A stretch of DNA of 62,318 nt from Sulfitobacter sp. F26204 (GTDB taxonomy: Bacteria > Pseudomonadota > Alphaproteobacteria > Rhodobacterales > Rhodobacteraceae), in contig NZ_JAPMLQ010000006.1 in NCBI RefSeq assembly GCF_026410305.1, forward strand, positions 181,849 through 244,166, written 5' to 3'. The notes beneath the pieces were generated by a model. The model was given only the letters and a program-made list of their open reading frames with translations. It made no database searches and was not told the origin of the DNA. The translations under genes and the position numbers were made by a program. Below are positions 1-7,305 of the stretch, one piece after another. Position 1 is the stretch's first letter. Every line of letters starts with the position of its first letter.

Positions 1-454
1 GGGGGGCCTCCATATCGGAGCGGGCCAGCGCGGACTGCATCTGCGGGATCGTCATGTCCATCAGGCGGGAATTGCCGTTTGAGCCGCCACGTTCGTAGCT
101 GACCCAATAGGGGCGCATGTAGCCTTCTTCGAAAACATGCACGGTGATGCCGCGTCGTTTGGCTTCGGCCACCGCATCGGCGTGGATCGGGCGGGTATCA
201 CCGTAGAGAACAATATCGGTGACGCATTTCTCTGTAAGAATCTGACAGAATGTGGTGCCCCATTCCGCGGCGGTCCCACGATAGGGGATGTAGCTGTGCG
301 GATGAAACCAGAAGGCGCGGTCACCGGCGTTGAAACCGACACGCCAGACCTCTGCCCCAGCCAGCCGCAGCATCTTGCCCAATCCGTGAAAGAACGGCCC
401 ATGCGGCCCTTGCAGGAACAGAAAAATCCGTTTGTCGGCGGCGGTGGCAGTCAT
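1..454 (-). CDS. Capsular polysaccharide biosynthesis protein, KpsS-like, partial
   Basis: The reading frame is open from 454 to the left edge, so the C-terminal part is missing. The visible ~150 residues begin with a hydrophobic strand containing FLFLQGPHGPFF, then FNAGDRAFW, DIVLYGDTRP and VFEEGYMRPYW. These match the capsule synthesis family (PF05159) that includes KpsS, which works with KpsC in building the Kdo linker of capsular polysaccharide. The start is either ATG 454 or the in-frame ATG six bases upstream at 460. I prefer 454, because a GGG lies at workable distance from it but directly abuts the ATG at 460. The gene is divergent from ribE with ~145 bp between. Family recognition is by motif only. 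Confidence 0.75.
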   Translation of the reverse strand, partial: MTATAADKRIFLFLQGPHGPFFHGLGKMLRLAGAEVWRVGFNAGDRAFWFHPHSYIPYRGTAAEWGTTFCQILTEKCVTDIVLYGDTRPIHADAVAEAKRRGITVHVFEEGYMRPYWVSYERGGSNGNSRLMDMTIPQMQSALARSDMEAP

Positions 455-518
455 TTTCATCCCAATTGTGCGACTCTTTGGCGATATTTCGCATGAAATA
501 CAGGCGAAATTGTGACGG

Positions 519-553
519 GGCTCTCCTGGCCGGCGGCTGGCTCTTGCCAGGGA
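519..553. other. Imperfect hairpin between kpsS-like gene and ribE
   Basis: CCTGGC and GCCAGG arms, extended by CTC/GAG around a bulge, form a hairpin in the 145-bp divergent intergenic region. It has no T-run, so it is not a convincing terminator. I looked here for an FMN riboswitch and did not see its conserved core. Confidence 0.25.
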
Positions 554-599
554 GCTGCGCCAGAGATACCTCAATACCAAGCGAAAGAAAGGGCGACAA

Positions 600-1193
600 A
601 TGTTCACGGGGATAATCACCGACATTGGCACCGTGGCAGCGGTTGAGCAACAGGGCGATCTGCGGGCACGGATCAAGACTGGCTATGATACGGCCACCAT
701 CGACATGGGGGCATCGATTGCCAGCGACGGGGTGTGCCTGACGGTCGTCGGGCTGGGCACGGATTGGTACGAGGTGCAGATCTCGGCCGAAACATTGGAC
801 AAGACCAATATCGGCGCAAACCGGTGGCATGTTGGTAAACGGCTGAACCTTGAACGCGCCCTGAAGGTTGGTGATGAGTTGGGCGGGCATATCGTGTCGG
901 GCCATGTGGATGGTGTGGCCGAAGTGGTTGCGATGGTGAATCAGGGGGACAGCACACGCGTGACCCTGCGAGCGCCAGAAGAACTGGCGCGTTTCATTGC
1001 GCCCAAGGGATCGGTGGCGCTGAACGGCACTTCTCTGACCGTGAACGGGGTGGAGGGCTGTGATTTCGGCATCAACTTCATCCCCCATACCAAGGAAGTC
1101 ACGACCTGGGGCGAGGTGACCGTTGGCGACCGTGTCAATCTGGAAATCGACACCCTGGCGCGCTATGTGGCGCGGCTGGCCGAGATGTCATGA
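600..1193 (+). CDS. ribE: Riboflavin synthase
   Basis: 197 residues, the usual length of the trimeric riboflavin synthase (alpha chain). It dismutates two 6,7-dimethyl-8-ribityllumazines to riboflavin plus the pyrimidine product. The family's MFTGII start is present and the protein shows the internal duplication: GVCLTV and HIVSGHVDG in the first barrel, GTSLTVNGV with FIPHT in the second. It is preceded by a purine-rich GAAAGGGCG. It is the first gene of a rib operon, and its TGA overlaps the start of the next gene (ATGA), suggesting coupled translation. The gene is called ribC in some Rhodobacteraceae annotations. Confidence 0.97.
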   Translation: MFTGIITDIGTVAAVEQQGDLRARIKTGYDTATIDMGASIASDGVCLTVVGLGTDWYEVQISAETLDKTNIGANRWHVGKRLNLERALKVGDELGGHIVSGHVDGVAEVVAMVNQGDSTRVTLRAPEELARFIAPKGSVALNGTSLTVNGVEGCDFGINFIPHTKEVTTWGEVTVGDRVNLEIDTLARYVARLAEMS

Positions 1194-1792
1194 CCGCGGG
1201 CATCGGACATAACCGAGGGCCAAGCATGGAGCGCGGCGCAAAATGGCGGGCCTTTCAGTGGCAGAAGGCGCGGGATGCGGCGATGCCCAAGGCGATTCCG
1301 CTGATGGTGGTCAGAATGCATGTGGCACGGGCCGCCCAGCTTGGCCTTGACTATCCAACCTACGCGGCGGTGCGAAAAGCCACTGGGCGCGACATCATGG
1401 GCTTGCTGTTTTCATCCAATGCCCTGCGCGTGGTACGCGCGGAAGCGCCGCAAATGCCTGTTGCACGCGGCGAGATCCTTGCGACGCTGCGCCAGGCGAA
1501 AAAACTGGCCTTGGTGCATGCCCCCTTGCAGGTGGATGCGATCAAAACGGCGAATCCCGTGCTGGACGCCGTGGACCGTGCACCGAGGTTCACCGAGAGT
1601 TGGGGAGACATGCGCGCGCATCTGGGCCGCTTTGTTACCCAGCAGAGTCTCAACCGGGATCAGGTTTTGATTATTGGCGATACAGGGATCGAGCGGGACT
1701 GGAGCACGGCGGCCCAGGCGGCCGGGTACCTTGACTCAACGCGGTATTTTGCAAAGGGCAGGGCGGGAGGTTCCGGGCTGGCCGCGGGGTGA
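1190..1792 (+). CDS. Conserved hypothetical protein in riboflavin operon
   Basis: 200 residues. It overlaps the ribE stop by four bases (ATGA), so it is very likely co-translated with it. It starts with GIGHNRGP, a motif seen at the N-terminus of several uncharacterised alphaproteobacterial proteins. Roughly residues 25-150 are rich in Ala, Arg and Val and look helical. There is no signal peptide or membrane segment. I cannot assign a function. Its place between ribE and ribB is the only hint, and it is not a known riboflavin enzyme. Confidence 0.8.
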   Translation: MTAGIGHNRGPSMERGAKWRAFQWQKARDAAMPKAIPLMVVRMHVARAAQLGLDYPTYAAVRKATGRDIMGLLFSSNALRVVRAEAPQMPVARGEILATLRQAKKLALVHAPLQVDAIKTANPVLDAVDRAPRFTESWGDMRAHLGRFVTQQSLNRDQVLIIGDTGIERDWSTAAQAAGYLDSTRYFAKGRAGGSGLAAG

Positions 1793-1828
1793 ACGCGACC
1801 GGTTGGTGGGCTGGCCAGGGGCGGGATT

Positions 1829-1849
1829 GAGTTTAAAGGCAAGATGAAG
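1829..1849 (+). repeat. Dispersed repeat, tail-only copy
   Basis: GAGTTTAAAGGCAAGATGAA matches the 3-prime tail of the fuller element at 7306-7360, and a related tail lies at 37419-37439. It sits between the 200-residue gene and ribB. Confidence 0.5.
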
Positions 1850-1963
1850 CCGGCTGTGGGCAGGTGTCAAATGCGACGCAACGGCGGATTGCGTGCGGTG
1901 GTGCGGCTCTGGTCAAGACAGTTGCGCTGGGGTATCAGCGGGGCATAGACGCGAGGAAATGCC

Positions 1964-3088
1964 ATGAACTTTGAAACACCCGGGCCTGTGGAAGAGAAGC
2001 TGTCTGCGGCGATCTCTCCGATACAAGAGATCATCGAAGAAGCGCGGGCCGGCCGGATGTTCATTCTGGTGGATCATGAGGACCGTGAGAACGAGGGTGA
2101 TCTGGTGATTCCGGCGCAGTTTGCCGATGCGGAAGCGATCAACTTTATGGCGACCCACGGGCGCGGCCTGATTTGCCTGCCAATGACAGCCGAGCGGATC
2201 GCCACCCTGGAATTGCCGATGATGGCGATGAACAATTCCTCGCGCCATGAAACCGCTTTTACCACCAGTATCGAGGCGCGTGAGGGGGTGAGCACGGGGA
2301 TATCGGCAGCGGACCGGGCGTTGACGGTGGCTGTTGCGATCAGCGAGCAATCCGGTGCTGCGGATATTGCCACGCCCGGTCACGTCTTTCCCTTGCGCGC
2401 GCGCGACGGCGGCGTTCTGGTGCGGGCCGGCCACACGGAAGCAGCGGTTGATATTTCGCGTTTGGCGGGGTTGCATCCTTCAGGTGTGATCTGTGAAATC
2501 ATGAAGGACGACGGGACCATGGCGCGCTTGCCGGATCTTGTTGCATTCGGGGCGGCGCATGGTCTGAAAATCGGTACCATCAGCGATCTGATTGCCTATC
2601 GCCATACCCACGACAACCTGCTGGTGGAACGCGACAGCCGCGCAGTGCATTCGGCCTACGGGGGGGACTGGCAGATGCGCATTTTTGCAGATCAGATCAC
2701 CGGCACGGATCATGTGGTGCTGAGCAAGGGGGATATTTCGACCCCTGAACCGGTATTGGTACGCACCCATGCGATCAATGCACTGGAAGATATTCTGGGC
2801 CTTGGCCCAAGCCCTGCGGGTGAGGTGGCGCGCGCCATGGAGATTATTGCGGCCGAAGGACGCGGCGCCGTGGTGCTGTTTCGCGATCCCTTTCCCAGGC
2901 TGCGGCTGGATGCCGATGGCGAGGAAGGTCCGCGCACGGTCAAGAACACCGGATTGGGCGCGCAAATCCTGTCCACGCTGGGCCTGAACAAATTGGTGTT
3001 GCTGACGGACAATCCTGAAACACGGTATCTGGGACTGGATGCCTATCACATAGAAATCGTGGGCACCCGTCCCATTACGCAGGGGTAA
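1964..3088 (+). CDS. ribB: 3,4-dihydroxy-2-butanone 4-phosphate synthase with degenerate GTP cyclohydrolase II-like domain
   Basis: 374 residues. The N-terminal ~200 residues are a DHBP synthase, making the four-carbon precursor of lumazine from ribulose 5-phosphate. They carry the acidic metal loop DHEDRENEGDL and the THGRGLIC motif, plus HVFPLRA and RAGHTEAAVD. The C-terminal ~170 residues align with GTP cyclohydrolase II (VLVRTH, GLGAQIL, LLTDNPE). However, the three zinc-binding cysteines of the CxxGDxFGSxxCDC motif are absent, so this half should not be catalytic. RibBA-like proteins with an inactive second half are common in alphaproteobacteria. It lies four bases upstream of ribH. Confidence 0.95.
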   Translation: MNFETPGPVEEKLSAAISPIQEIIEEARAGRMFILVDHEDRENEGDLVIPAQFADAEAINFMATHGRGLICLPMTAERIATLELPMMAMNNSSRHETAFTTSIEAREGVSTGISAADRALTVAVAISEQSGAADIATPGHVFPLRARDGGVLVRAGHTEAAVDISRLAGLHPSGVICEIMKDDGTMARLPDLVAFGAAHGLKIGTISDLIAYRHTHDNLLVERDSRAVHSAYGGDWQMRIFADQITGTDHVVLSKGDISTPEPVLVRTHAINALEDILGLGPSPAGEVARAMEIIAAEGRGAVVLFRDPFPRLRLDADGEEGPRTVKNTGLGAQILSTLGLNKLVLLTDNPETRYLGLDAYHIEIVGTRPITQG

Positions 3089-3091
3089 ATC

Positions 3092-3643
3092 ATGGCAAGT
3101 TCAGAAGAACATACCGTCCTGGCGCGGCCTGTATTCGATCGTCCGGTGAAGGTGCTGATCGTGCTGTCCCCCTATTACAGCGATATTGCGCAGGGATTGC
3201 TGCGTGGTGCCAGGGCCGAGTTGCAGGCAGCGGGGGCGGATTTCGAAGTTGTGGAGATGCCCGGTGCGCTGGAAATTCCCACGGCGATCGGGATCAGCGA
3301 TCGGCGCAGCAACTTTGACGGCTATGTCGCGCTGGGCTGTGTCATTCGCGGTGAAACGACACATTATGAAACCGTCTGCAATGACAGCAGTCGCGCGCTG
3401 CAACTGCTTGGCTTGCAGGGATTATGCATCGGCAATGGCATCCTGACGGTCGAGAACAAGGCGCAGGCCGAAGTCCGCGCCGATCCCGACGGGCAGAACA
3501 AGGGAGGCGGCGCTGCGGCAGCGGCCTTGCATCTGATCGCGCTCGCCCGTAGATGGGCGCACACCAGCAAGGGCATAGGCTTTAGACCATTGGGTGAGGA
3601 TACGCTGATGGCGGGCGATATGGATGGAAATACGACAGCATGA
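3092..3643 (+). CDS. ribH: 6,7-dimethyl-8-ribityllumazine synthase
   Basis: 183 residues. It condenses the ribB product with 5-amino-6-ribitylaminouracil to give lumazine, the substrate of riboflavin synthase. Family motifs are visible: the GALEIP loop, VALGCVIRGET with THYETVCN, GNGILTVE, and KGGGAAAAAL near the C-terminus. The ATG is three bases after the ribB stop. The end overlaps the nusB start by four bases (ATGA). The last ~25 residues after the AAAAL helix are a variable extension. Confidence 0.97.
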   Translation: MASSEEHTVLARPVFDRPVKVLIVLSPYYSDIAQGLLRGARAELQAAGADFEVVEMPGALEIPTAIGISDRRSNFDGYVALGCVIRGETTHYETVCNDSSRALQLLGLQGLCIGNGILTVENKAQAEVRADPDGQNKGGGAAAAALHLIALARRWAHTSKGIGFRPLGEDTLMAGDMDGNTTA

Positions 3644-4122
3644 AAACCTCTGCCACCGGTATTTCCGGCAACCAGAAACGCAAAATGAGGTCAGCTGCGC
3701 GGCTTTATGCAGTGCAGGCCCTGTTCCAGATGGAGCATTCGTCGCTGACCGTCGACAAGGTGCGTTCCGAATTTGTCGAACACCGGTTCGGGGCCACCTA
3801 TGACGGCACCGAAATGCAGGATGGTGATGTCGCGCTGTTCAGTCAGGTTCTGGAAGAGGCCGTAACACATCAGGCACCAATCGACCAGCTGACCGACCGG
3901 GCGCTTGTTGCCAAATGGGCGATTGCACGGATCGATCCGACCATCCGCGCCTTGTTTCGGGCCGCTGGGGCCGAGCTGCGCGACGACTCTACCCCGCCCA
4001 AGGTCGTGATTGCCGAATATGTCGACCTGGCGCGCGCTTTTTTTCCAGAGGGGAAGGAGGCGTCTTTTGTGAATGCTGTGCTGGATCACATGGCCCGCGA
4101 GGCCCGCCCCGAGGCGTTTTGA
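3640..4122 (+). CDS. nusB: Transcription antitermination factor NusB
   Basis: 160 residues, all-helical NusB family. NusB binds boxA RNA with S10 (NusE) and supports rRNA antitermination. Visible family features are the N-terminal SAARLYAVQALFQME segment and the C-terminal EYVDLARAFFPEGKEASFVNAVLDHMA. The ATG overlaps the ribH stop, and the ribH-nusB junction is widely conserved in bacteria. The N-terminus is slightly extended relative to E. coli. Confidence 0.96.
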   Translation: MKTSATGISGNQKRKMRSAARLYAVQALFQMEHSSLTVDKVRSEFVEHRFGATYDGTEMQDGDVALFSQVLEEAVTHQAPIDQLTDRALVAKWAIARIDPTIRALFRAAGAELRDDSTPPKVVIAEYVDLARAFFPEGKEASFVNAVLDHMAREARPEAF

Positions 4123-4195
4123 GCGTGCTCTGACGCGCTGTGCTGCTTTGAAAAACCTGTAACCTGCGCTATATTGAGGCGAAGGGGGCAAGAAC

Positions 4196-4504
4196 ATGCC
4201 TAAGATATTTCGATTTTATTTCAAGAATTGCCTGATTGGCTTTGGCGTTGCCGCCGCTTTTGTTGGCGGGGTTTTATGGTTCAATGTCGCTAATCTATGG
4301 CATTTGATCAGCACTTCGGACGTCGGTTTGATGGCGGTTGTGGTGTTCTGGGTCTTGAACGGCATTGTTTTTGCCGGGGTTCAGACCGGAGTCGCCGTGA
4401 TGTTGATGACGGAGGACGAAGATCAGGGGCCGATGAGCGGAACGCCGGTTGGCTTGATCCCGATCAGACAAACCGCCACCTCGGCACCCGACAGAAACCG
4501 CTAG
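4196..4504 (+). CDS. Small two-helix membrane protein, unknown function
   Basis: 102 residues. Two hydrophobic stretches, around residues 10-30 and 43-70, are predicted to span the membrane. A polar tail follows with an acidic patch (TEDEDQGP). GGGGCAAGAAC lies just upstream of the ATG. It is in line with nusB but ~70 bp away, so it may have its own promoter. I do not recognise the family beyond similar small proteins near nusB in related genomes. Confidence 0.7.
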   Translation: MPKIFRFYFKNCLIGFGVAAAFVGGVLWFNVANLWHLISTSDVGLMAVVVFWVLNGIVFAGVQTGVAVMLMTEDEDQGPMSGTPVGLIPIRQTATSAPDRNR

Positions 4505-4644
4505 GCACGGGGAGATCCATCTCCGCGTGCTGCGCGAAGTCTGTTCCGCGACGCGCGGTTTTGGCAGAAATTGGTGTGACAGACTGCCACTGTGCAGGCC
4601 ATGGCCGTAATTCTTGACTTGGGTCATATGTCGGGAAGACAATC

Positions 4645-4662
4645 AAAAGAGCGCTGTCCGCT
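4645..4662 (-). terminator. Short hairpin plus T-run, minus strand
   Basis: On the minus strand AGCG-GACAG-CGCT is followed directly by CTTTT. A second hairpin (GCCCC arms) lies just before it at 4664-4679. Together they would end a minus-strand transcript covering 4685-4864. Confidence 0.45.
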
Positions 4663-4684
4663 AGCCCCTGTCGGGGGCAGGGAC

Positions 4685-4864
4685 GGCGGGTCTGCGCAAA
4701 AGAGTGACGGGACCACCGTTGCCGGTCTGTTGTGTATTCCCGGGGACCTGTATGTACAGGTGGGCGCCAGATAATCGAACCAGGGCTCGAACAGAGCCAG
4801 CTCCCTAGGGTTTGCTTAAGGCCACTGGAATGTAACGTCTCACGAACAGGGTAGTACCCGCCAC
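4685..4864 (-). ncRNA. Candidate 6S-like regulatory RNA
   Basis: No protein frame is convincing here, but the minus strand folds into one long rod of ~180 nt. The ends pair as GGCGGGT/ACCCGCC and CTG/CAG, then GUGAGACG against CGUCACUC. An open central region follows (UUAAGCAAA facing AAUACACAACAGACC), then CCC-GGGA-CUG pairing with CAG-UCCC-GGG and a terminal arm. That is the architecture of 6S RNA, which mimics open promoter DNA and sequesters RNA polymerase. The 5-prime part carries TGTTCGTGA, close to the E. coli 6S segment UGUUCGCAA. A promoter (TTGCCG at 4894-4899, 17-base spacer, TACCTA at 4871-4876) and a downstream hairpin/T-run fit the same strand. A covariance-model search is needed to confirm it. 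Confidence 0.5.
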
Positions 4865-4902
4865 AGCCTATAGGTAGGCGCATGGCAGGTCCGCGGCAAG
4901 GG

Positions 4903-5325
4903 CTAGTCCTTGTTGTTTTCGTGTATATCGCTGCGCATGCGCGCCATGTGATCTTCCCATCCCTTGTCGAGCGAGAAAATCAGATCGAAGGCCGCGGCAC
5001 CATCGGGCAGTCCGGCATGTTCAAGCGAGAGCCTTGTGCCACCGGCAACAGCTTCGAGGGTCCATCTGACGTGACTGGTCGCCTCCCCCATGGGTCTGAT
5101 AGTAAAGGTATATTCCAGGTATTCGGGGGGGCGGGCGGTGATCACATCCCCCCAGATTGTCAATGTGCCACTTTCTGCGCCGATCATTTCGAAAGGCTGG
5201 CCCTGCACCAGCGGTGCCTTGGGCGCATGAAACCAAAGCGCAAGCTTTTCGGGCTGGGTCAGGTAAGCCCAGACATCGTCGCGGCTGGCGCGGAGCATGA
5301 TGGACTTGGTCAAGGTTGTGGTCAT
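4903..5325 (-). CDS. SRPBCC / AHSA1-family protein
   Basis: 140 residues. It has the START-like fold typical of Activator-of-Hsp90-homology-1-like proteins: WAYLTQPEKLALWF near the N-terminus, a central beta region with GTLTIWGDV and YTFTI, and a long C-terminal helix starting at GWEDHMARM. These proteins bind hydrophobic ligands, but no substrate can be inferred. The start ATG overlaps the stop of the upstream ArsR-type regulator by four bases. ArsR-AHSA1 pairs of this kind are common and usually autoregulated. Confidence 0.9.
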   Translation of the reverse strand: MTTTLTKSIMLRASRDDVWAYLTQPEKLALWFHAPKAPLVQGQPFEMIGAESGTLTIWGDVITARPPEYLEYTFTIRPMGEATSHVRWTLEAVAGGTRLSLEHAGLPDGAAAFDLIFSLDKGWEDHMARMRSDIHENNKD

Positions 5326-5642
5326 GAGTGTTCCCTTTCAATGGCGGTTTTCAATGCATCCAGACGCAGGTCCCAAAACCGGTTGAACGTTTCCAGCCAG
5401 GTCAGAACTGGCGCGAATCCCGATGGGTTGATCCGGTTGATGCGTTCACGGCCCCTGGGGGTGACAGTGATCAATCCTCCATCACTGAGGATGGTCAGGT
5501 GTTTCTTTACCGCGGCACGGGTCATGTCGAATCGGTCTGAGACATCCGTGATGGTCATATCCTGCTGGCTCAGAAGTTTGAGGATGTCGCGGCGGGTCGG
5601 GTCGGCGAGGGCGCGAAAGGCGTATTGGTTGGGCGCCGGCAT
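5322..5642 (-). CDS. ArsR/SmtB-type winged-helix repressor
   Basis: 106 residues. The N-terminal winged helix is clear: FRALADPTRRDILKLL, then the recognition helix region SDRFDMTRAAVKKHLTIL and a wing at GLITVTPRGRE. There is no cysteine cluster, so it is not a classical metal sensor. It belongs with the metal-independent members found in front of SRPBCC genes. AAGGAACC lies just upstream of the ATG. Two perfect palindromes in its promoter strongly suggest autorepression. Confidence 0.93.
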   Translation of the reverse strand: MPAPNQYAFRALADPTRRDILKLLSQQDMTITDVSDRFDMTRAAVKKHLTILSDGGLITVTPRGRERINRINPSGFAPVLTWLETFNRFWDLRLDALKTAIEREHS

Positions 5643-5660
5643 CTGCTGGTTCCTTTATAT

Positions 5661-5710
5661 GATACCTTTTGGTATCGCAAATAAATAGATACCATAAGGT
5701 ATCATGTCAA
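5661..5710 (-). promoter_or_regulatory. Promoter with two perfect ArsR-type operators
   Basis: The minus strand has TTGACA (5705-5710), a 17-base spacer, and TATTTA (5682-5687), a near-consensus sigma-70 promoter. GATACC-TTAT-GGTATC (5688-5703, minus-strand reading) fills positions 2-17 of the spacer. A second copy with the same arms (GATACC/GGTATC, 5661-5676) covers the expected start site and early leader. The centres are 27 bp apart. Occupancy of either site should block polymerase, which fits autorepression by the ArsR-type protein encoded immediately downstream. Confidence 0.85.
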
Positions 5711-5805
5711 CGGAAAGATCGGCCTGACAAGGCCGAGCGGGTGCCGGACAGAGAGCCTCCGATGCTGTGCAGCGCTTCAACTGGCGGGAAAGGCCGCGCG
5801 TGGGC

Positions 5806-5836
5806 TTGTCAATGTTCATGGAATGTTCATAGTTAT
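5806..5836 (+). promoter_or_regulatory. LexA (SOS) box within mmcB promoter
   Basis: GTTC-ATGGAAT-GTTC at 5814-5828 matches the alphaproteobacterial LexA consensus GTTC-N7-GTTC exactly. It lies between TTGTCA (5806-5811) and TAGTTA (5830-5835), so LexA would occupy the promoter spacer. The predicted transcription start falls at or within one or two bases of the ATG at 5840. Confidence 0.85.
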
Positions 5837-5839
5837 CCC

Positions 5840-6310
5840 ATGACCCATGTTGATCTTTCGCCGCAGCCTTCGCCGCTGCAACCTGGACAGCTATTGGCGC
5901 GGGGGGTGGCACGGCATCTGGCCAGCCACGGTTTTGCCTGTGTTGAGGAACTGGTGCCCAAGCGCGGTCTGCGCGTGGATGTCATGGCCCTTGGACCCAA
6001 GGGTGAGATCTGGGTGGTGGAATGCAAGTCATCCCGCGTCGATTATATGTCGGACTGCAAATGGCAGGGCTATCTGGAATGGGCCGACCGGTTTTTCTGG
6101 GCGGTCGATTCGGATTTTCCGGTGGAGCTGCTGCCCGACGAGACAGGGCTGATCATCGCGGATGCCTATGGCGGGGAGATTATCCGTATGGGACCGGAGA
6201 CAAAGCTGGCAGCTGCGCGGCGTAAGGTGATGGTTCAGAAATTCGCCATGCATGCGGCGCGTCGGTTGCACCGCCTGCGTGATCCCGACATGCGCACTCA
6301 GCGCGGCTAG
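5840..6310 (+). CDS. mmcB: MmcB-family DNA repair protein
   Basis: 156 residues. It has a restriction-endonuclease-like core: RVDVMALGPKGEIWVVECKS shows the D...ExK pattern of PD-(D/E)XK nucleases, followed by YMSDCKWQGYLEWADRFFWAV. MmcB is an SOS-regulated protein needed for mitomycin C tolerance in Caulobacter. I chose ATG 5840 because the conserved domain starts soon after it and a LexA box ends 12 bp upstream. An in-frame ATG at 5669 lies beyond the promoter. There is no Shine-Dalgarno, consistent with a leaderless message. Its stop overlaps that of the convergent DUF6324 gene (CTAG). Confidence 0.9.
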   Translation: MTHVDLSPQPSPLQPGQLLARGVARHLASHGFACVEELVPKRGLRVDVMALGPKGEIWVVECKSSRVDYMSDCKWQGYLEWADRFFWAVDSDFPVELLPDETGLIIADAYGGEIIRMGPETKLAAARRKVMVQKFAMHAARRLHRLRDPDMRTQRG

Positions 6311-6498
6311 CGCATTTTTCCGCCGCCGGCGCGCCGTGCCGCGGCAGTAATCTCTTCTGCAATTTCAATAGCTTCTTCAGGGGTGAAGTCCATTGGAATC
6401 TCGATGCCGTTGCCTTCGACAAACAGCCGGACCATGCCTGCATCGGTCGGCCCGATCTGCAGGTTGGCTTCGATGTCGCGTTCGTCGTTGATACCCAT
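6307..6498 (-). CDS. DUF6324-like small protein
   Basis: 63 residues from ATG 6498, starting MGINDERDIEANLQIGP. The middle (PTDAGMVRLFVEGNGIEIPM) looks like two short strands, and the end is a helix rich in Glu and Ala. An upstream in-frame ATG at 6579 would add 27 residues with no similarity, so the short form is preferred. It is convergent with mmcB with overlapping stop codons, and divergent from the acetyltransferase gene. Function unknown. Confidence 0.75.
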   Translation of the reverse strand: MGINDERDIEANLQIGPTDAGMVRLFVEGNGIEIPMDFTPEEAIEIAEEITAAARRAGGGKMR

Positions 6499-6562
6499 GG
6501 CGGCCTCCGTGATCTGGGGAGCATCGCTAGCGCGGGATGGCTTGAAAGGCAAGGACTTGCGG

Positions 6563-7060
6563 ATGCAAAGTGAGTCCATGGAAAATGTGGAAATGCGCAG
6601 ATTTACAGCGCGGGATCGGGATTGGCTGGTGGCCGCGCATCGTGATGCCTATGCCCGCGCCGAAGGGTTTGACGACAGTTTTGCTGTGCTGGTCGCCAGT
6701 ATTCTCGATGAATTCCTGTGTGATCATGATCCGCTCTGCGAAACGGGCTGGATTGTCTGGCAGAAGCGCAGGCGGTTGGGCAGCATTTTTTGTGTGAAGC
6801 TGGATGACAGCACCGCCAAGCTGCGGCTGTTCATGCTGATCGAAAAGGCACGGGGCAAAGGGTTGGGTCAAAGGATGCTGGAGACCTGCATGGGCTTTGC
6901 GCGCGAACAGGGGTACCGCGAGATGAAGCTCTGGACCCACGAATCCCACCGTGCGGCAGGGGTACTCTATGCCAGGAACGGCTGGACCTTGCTGTCATCG
7001 CAGCCGGTTGTATCATTTGGTCGGCCATTGATCGAACAGCATTGGGAAATCACATTGTAG
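6563..7060 (+). CDS. GNAT-family N-acetyltransferase
   Basis: 165 residues. The acetyl-CoA binding signature is visible as KARGKGLGQRMLETCMGFA (motif A, [RQ]xxGx[GA]), followed by YREMKLWTHESHRAAGVLYARNGW (motif B). The N-terminal MRRFTARDRDWLVAAH is the usual first strand and helix. ATG 6563 has AAGGA eight bases upstream. ATG 6578 is an alternative. The substrate is unknown. Stand-alone GNATs with this N-terminus resemble the catalytic half of MarR-GNAT fusions. Confidence 0.9.
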   Translation: MQSESMENVEMRRFTARDRDWLVAAHRDAYARAEGFDDSFAVLVASILDEFLCDHDPLCETGWIVWQKRRRLGSIFCVKLDDSTAKLRLFMLIEKARGKGLGQRMLETCMGFAREQGYREMKLWTHESHRAAGVLYARNGWTLLSSQPVVSFGRPLIEQHWEITL

Positions 7061-7114
7061 GGCGGTCCTTGGCTATTGCAATCTGTGCGAGGGGCGGCTA
7101 AATCCCCCTCGTGT

Positions 7115-7191
7115 GCCGCCTTAGCTCAGTTGGTTAGAGCACTGGTTTGTGGAACCAGGGGTCCCCCGTTCAAGCCGGGGAGGCGGTACCA
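7115..7191 (+). tRNA. tRNA-His(GUG)
   Basis: A complete cloverleaf with anticodon GTG in the loop TTGTGGA and an encoded CCA. The acceptor stem is GCCGCCT/AGGCGGT, giving a G1-U72 pair, with A73. The base before position 1 is T, so the usual G-1 is not encoded. This is the divergent alphaproteobacterial tRNA-His form. Confidence 0.97.
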
Positions 7192-7305
7192 TCCTCAACA
7201 TGGTCAAGACTGGACGCGAAGCGGTGCAAGGGATTGCGGTGTGGTTGTCTGCGTCTTTGCGGGGGTGTCCGGTCAATCAGGCGGAGTGCGGGAACCACCC
7301 TTGCC

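Noticed and set aside
1793..1963. FMN riboswitch before ribB (and before ribE)
   Set aside because: Neither leader contains the conserved RFN core segments; only a repeat tail is present.
4685..4864. tmRNA or SRP RNA instead of a 6S-like RNA
   Set aside because: I found no tag reading frame of the AND-N type, no SRP GGAAGGAAGCA-like loop, and a T-loop-like GGTTCGATT without a matching stem.
5669..5839. 57-codon N-terminal extension of mmcB
   Set aside because: The extension would span the ArsR operator and the LexA-controlled promoter and has no homology to the family.
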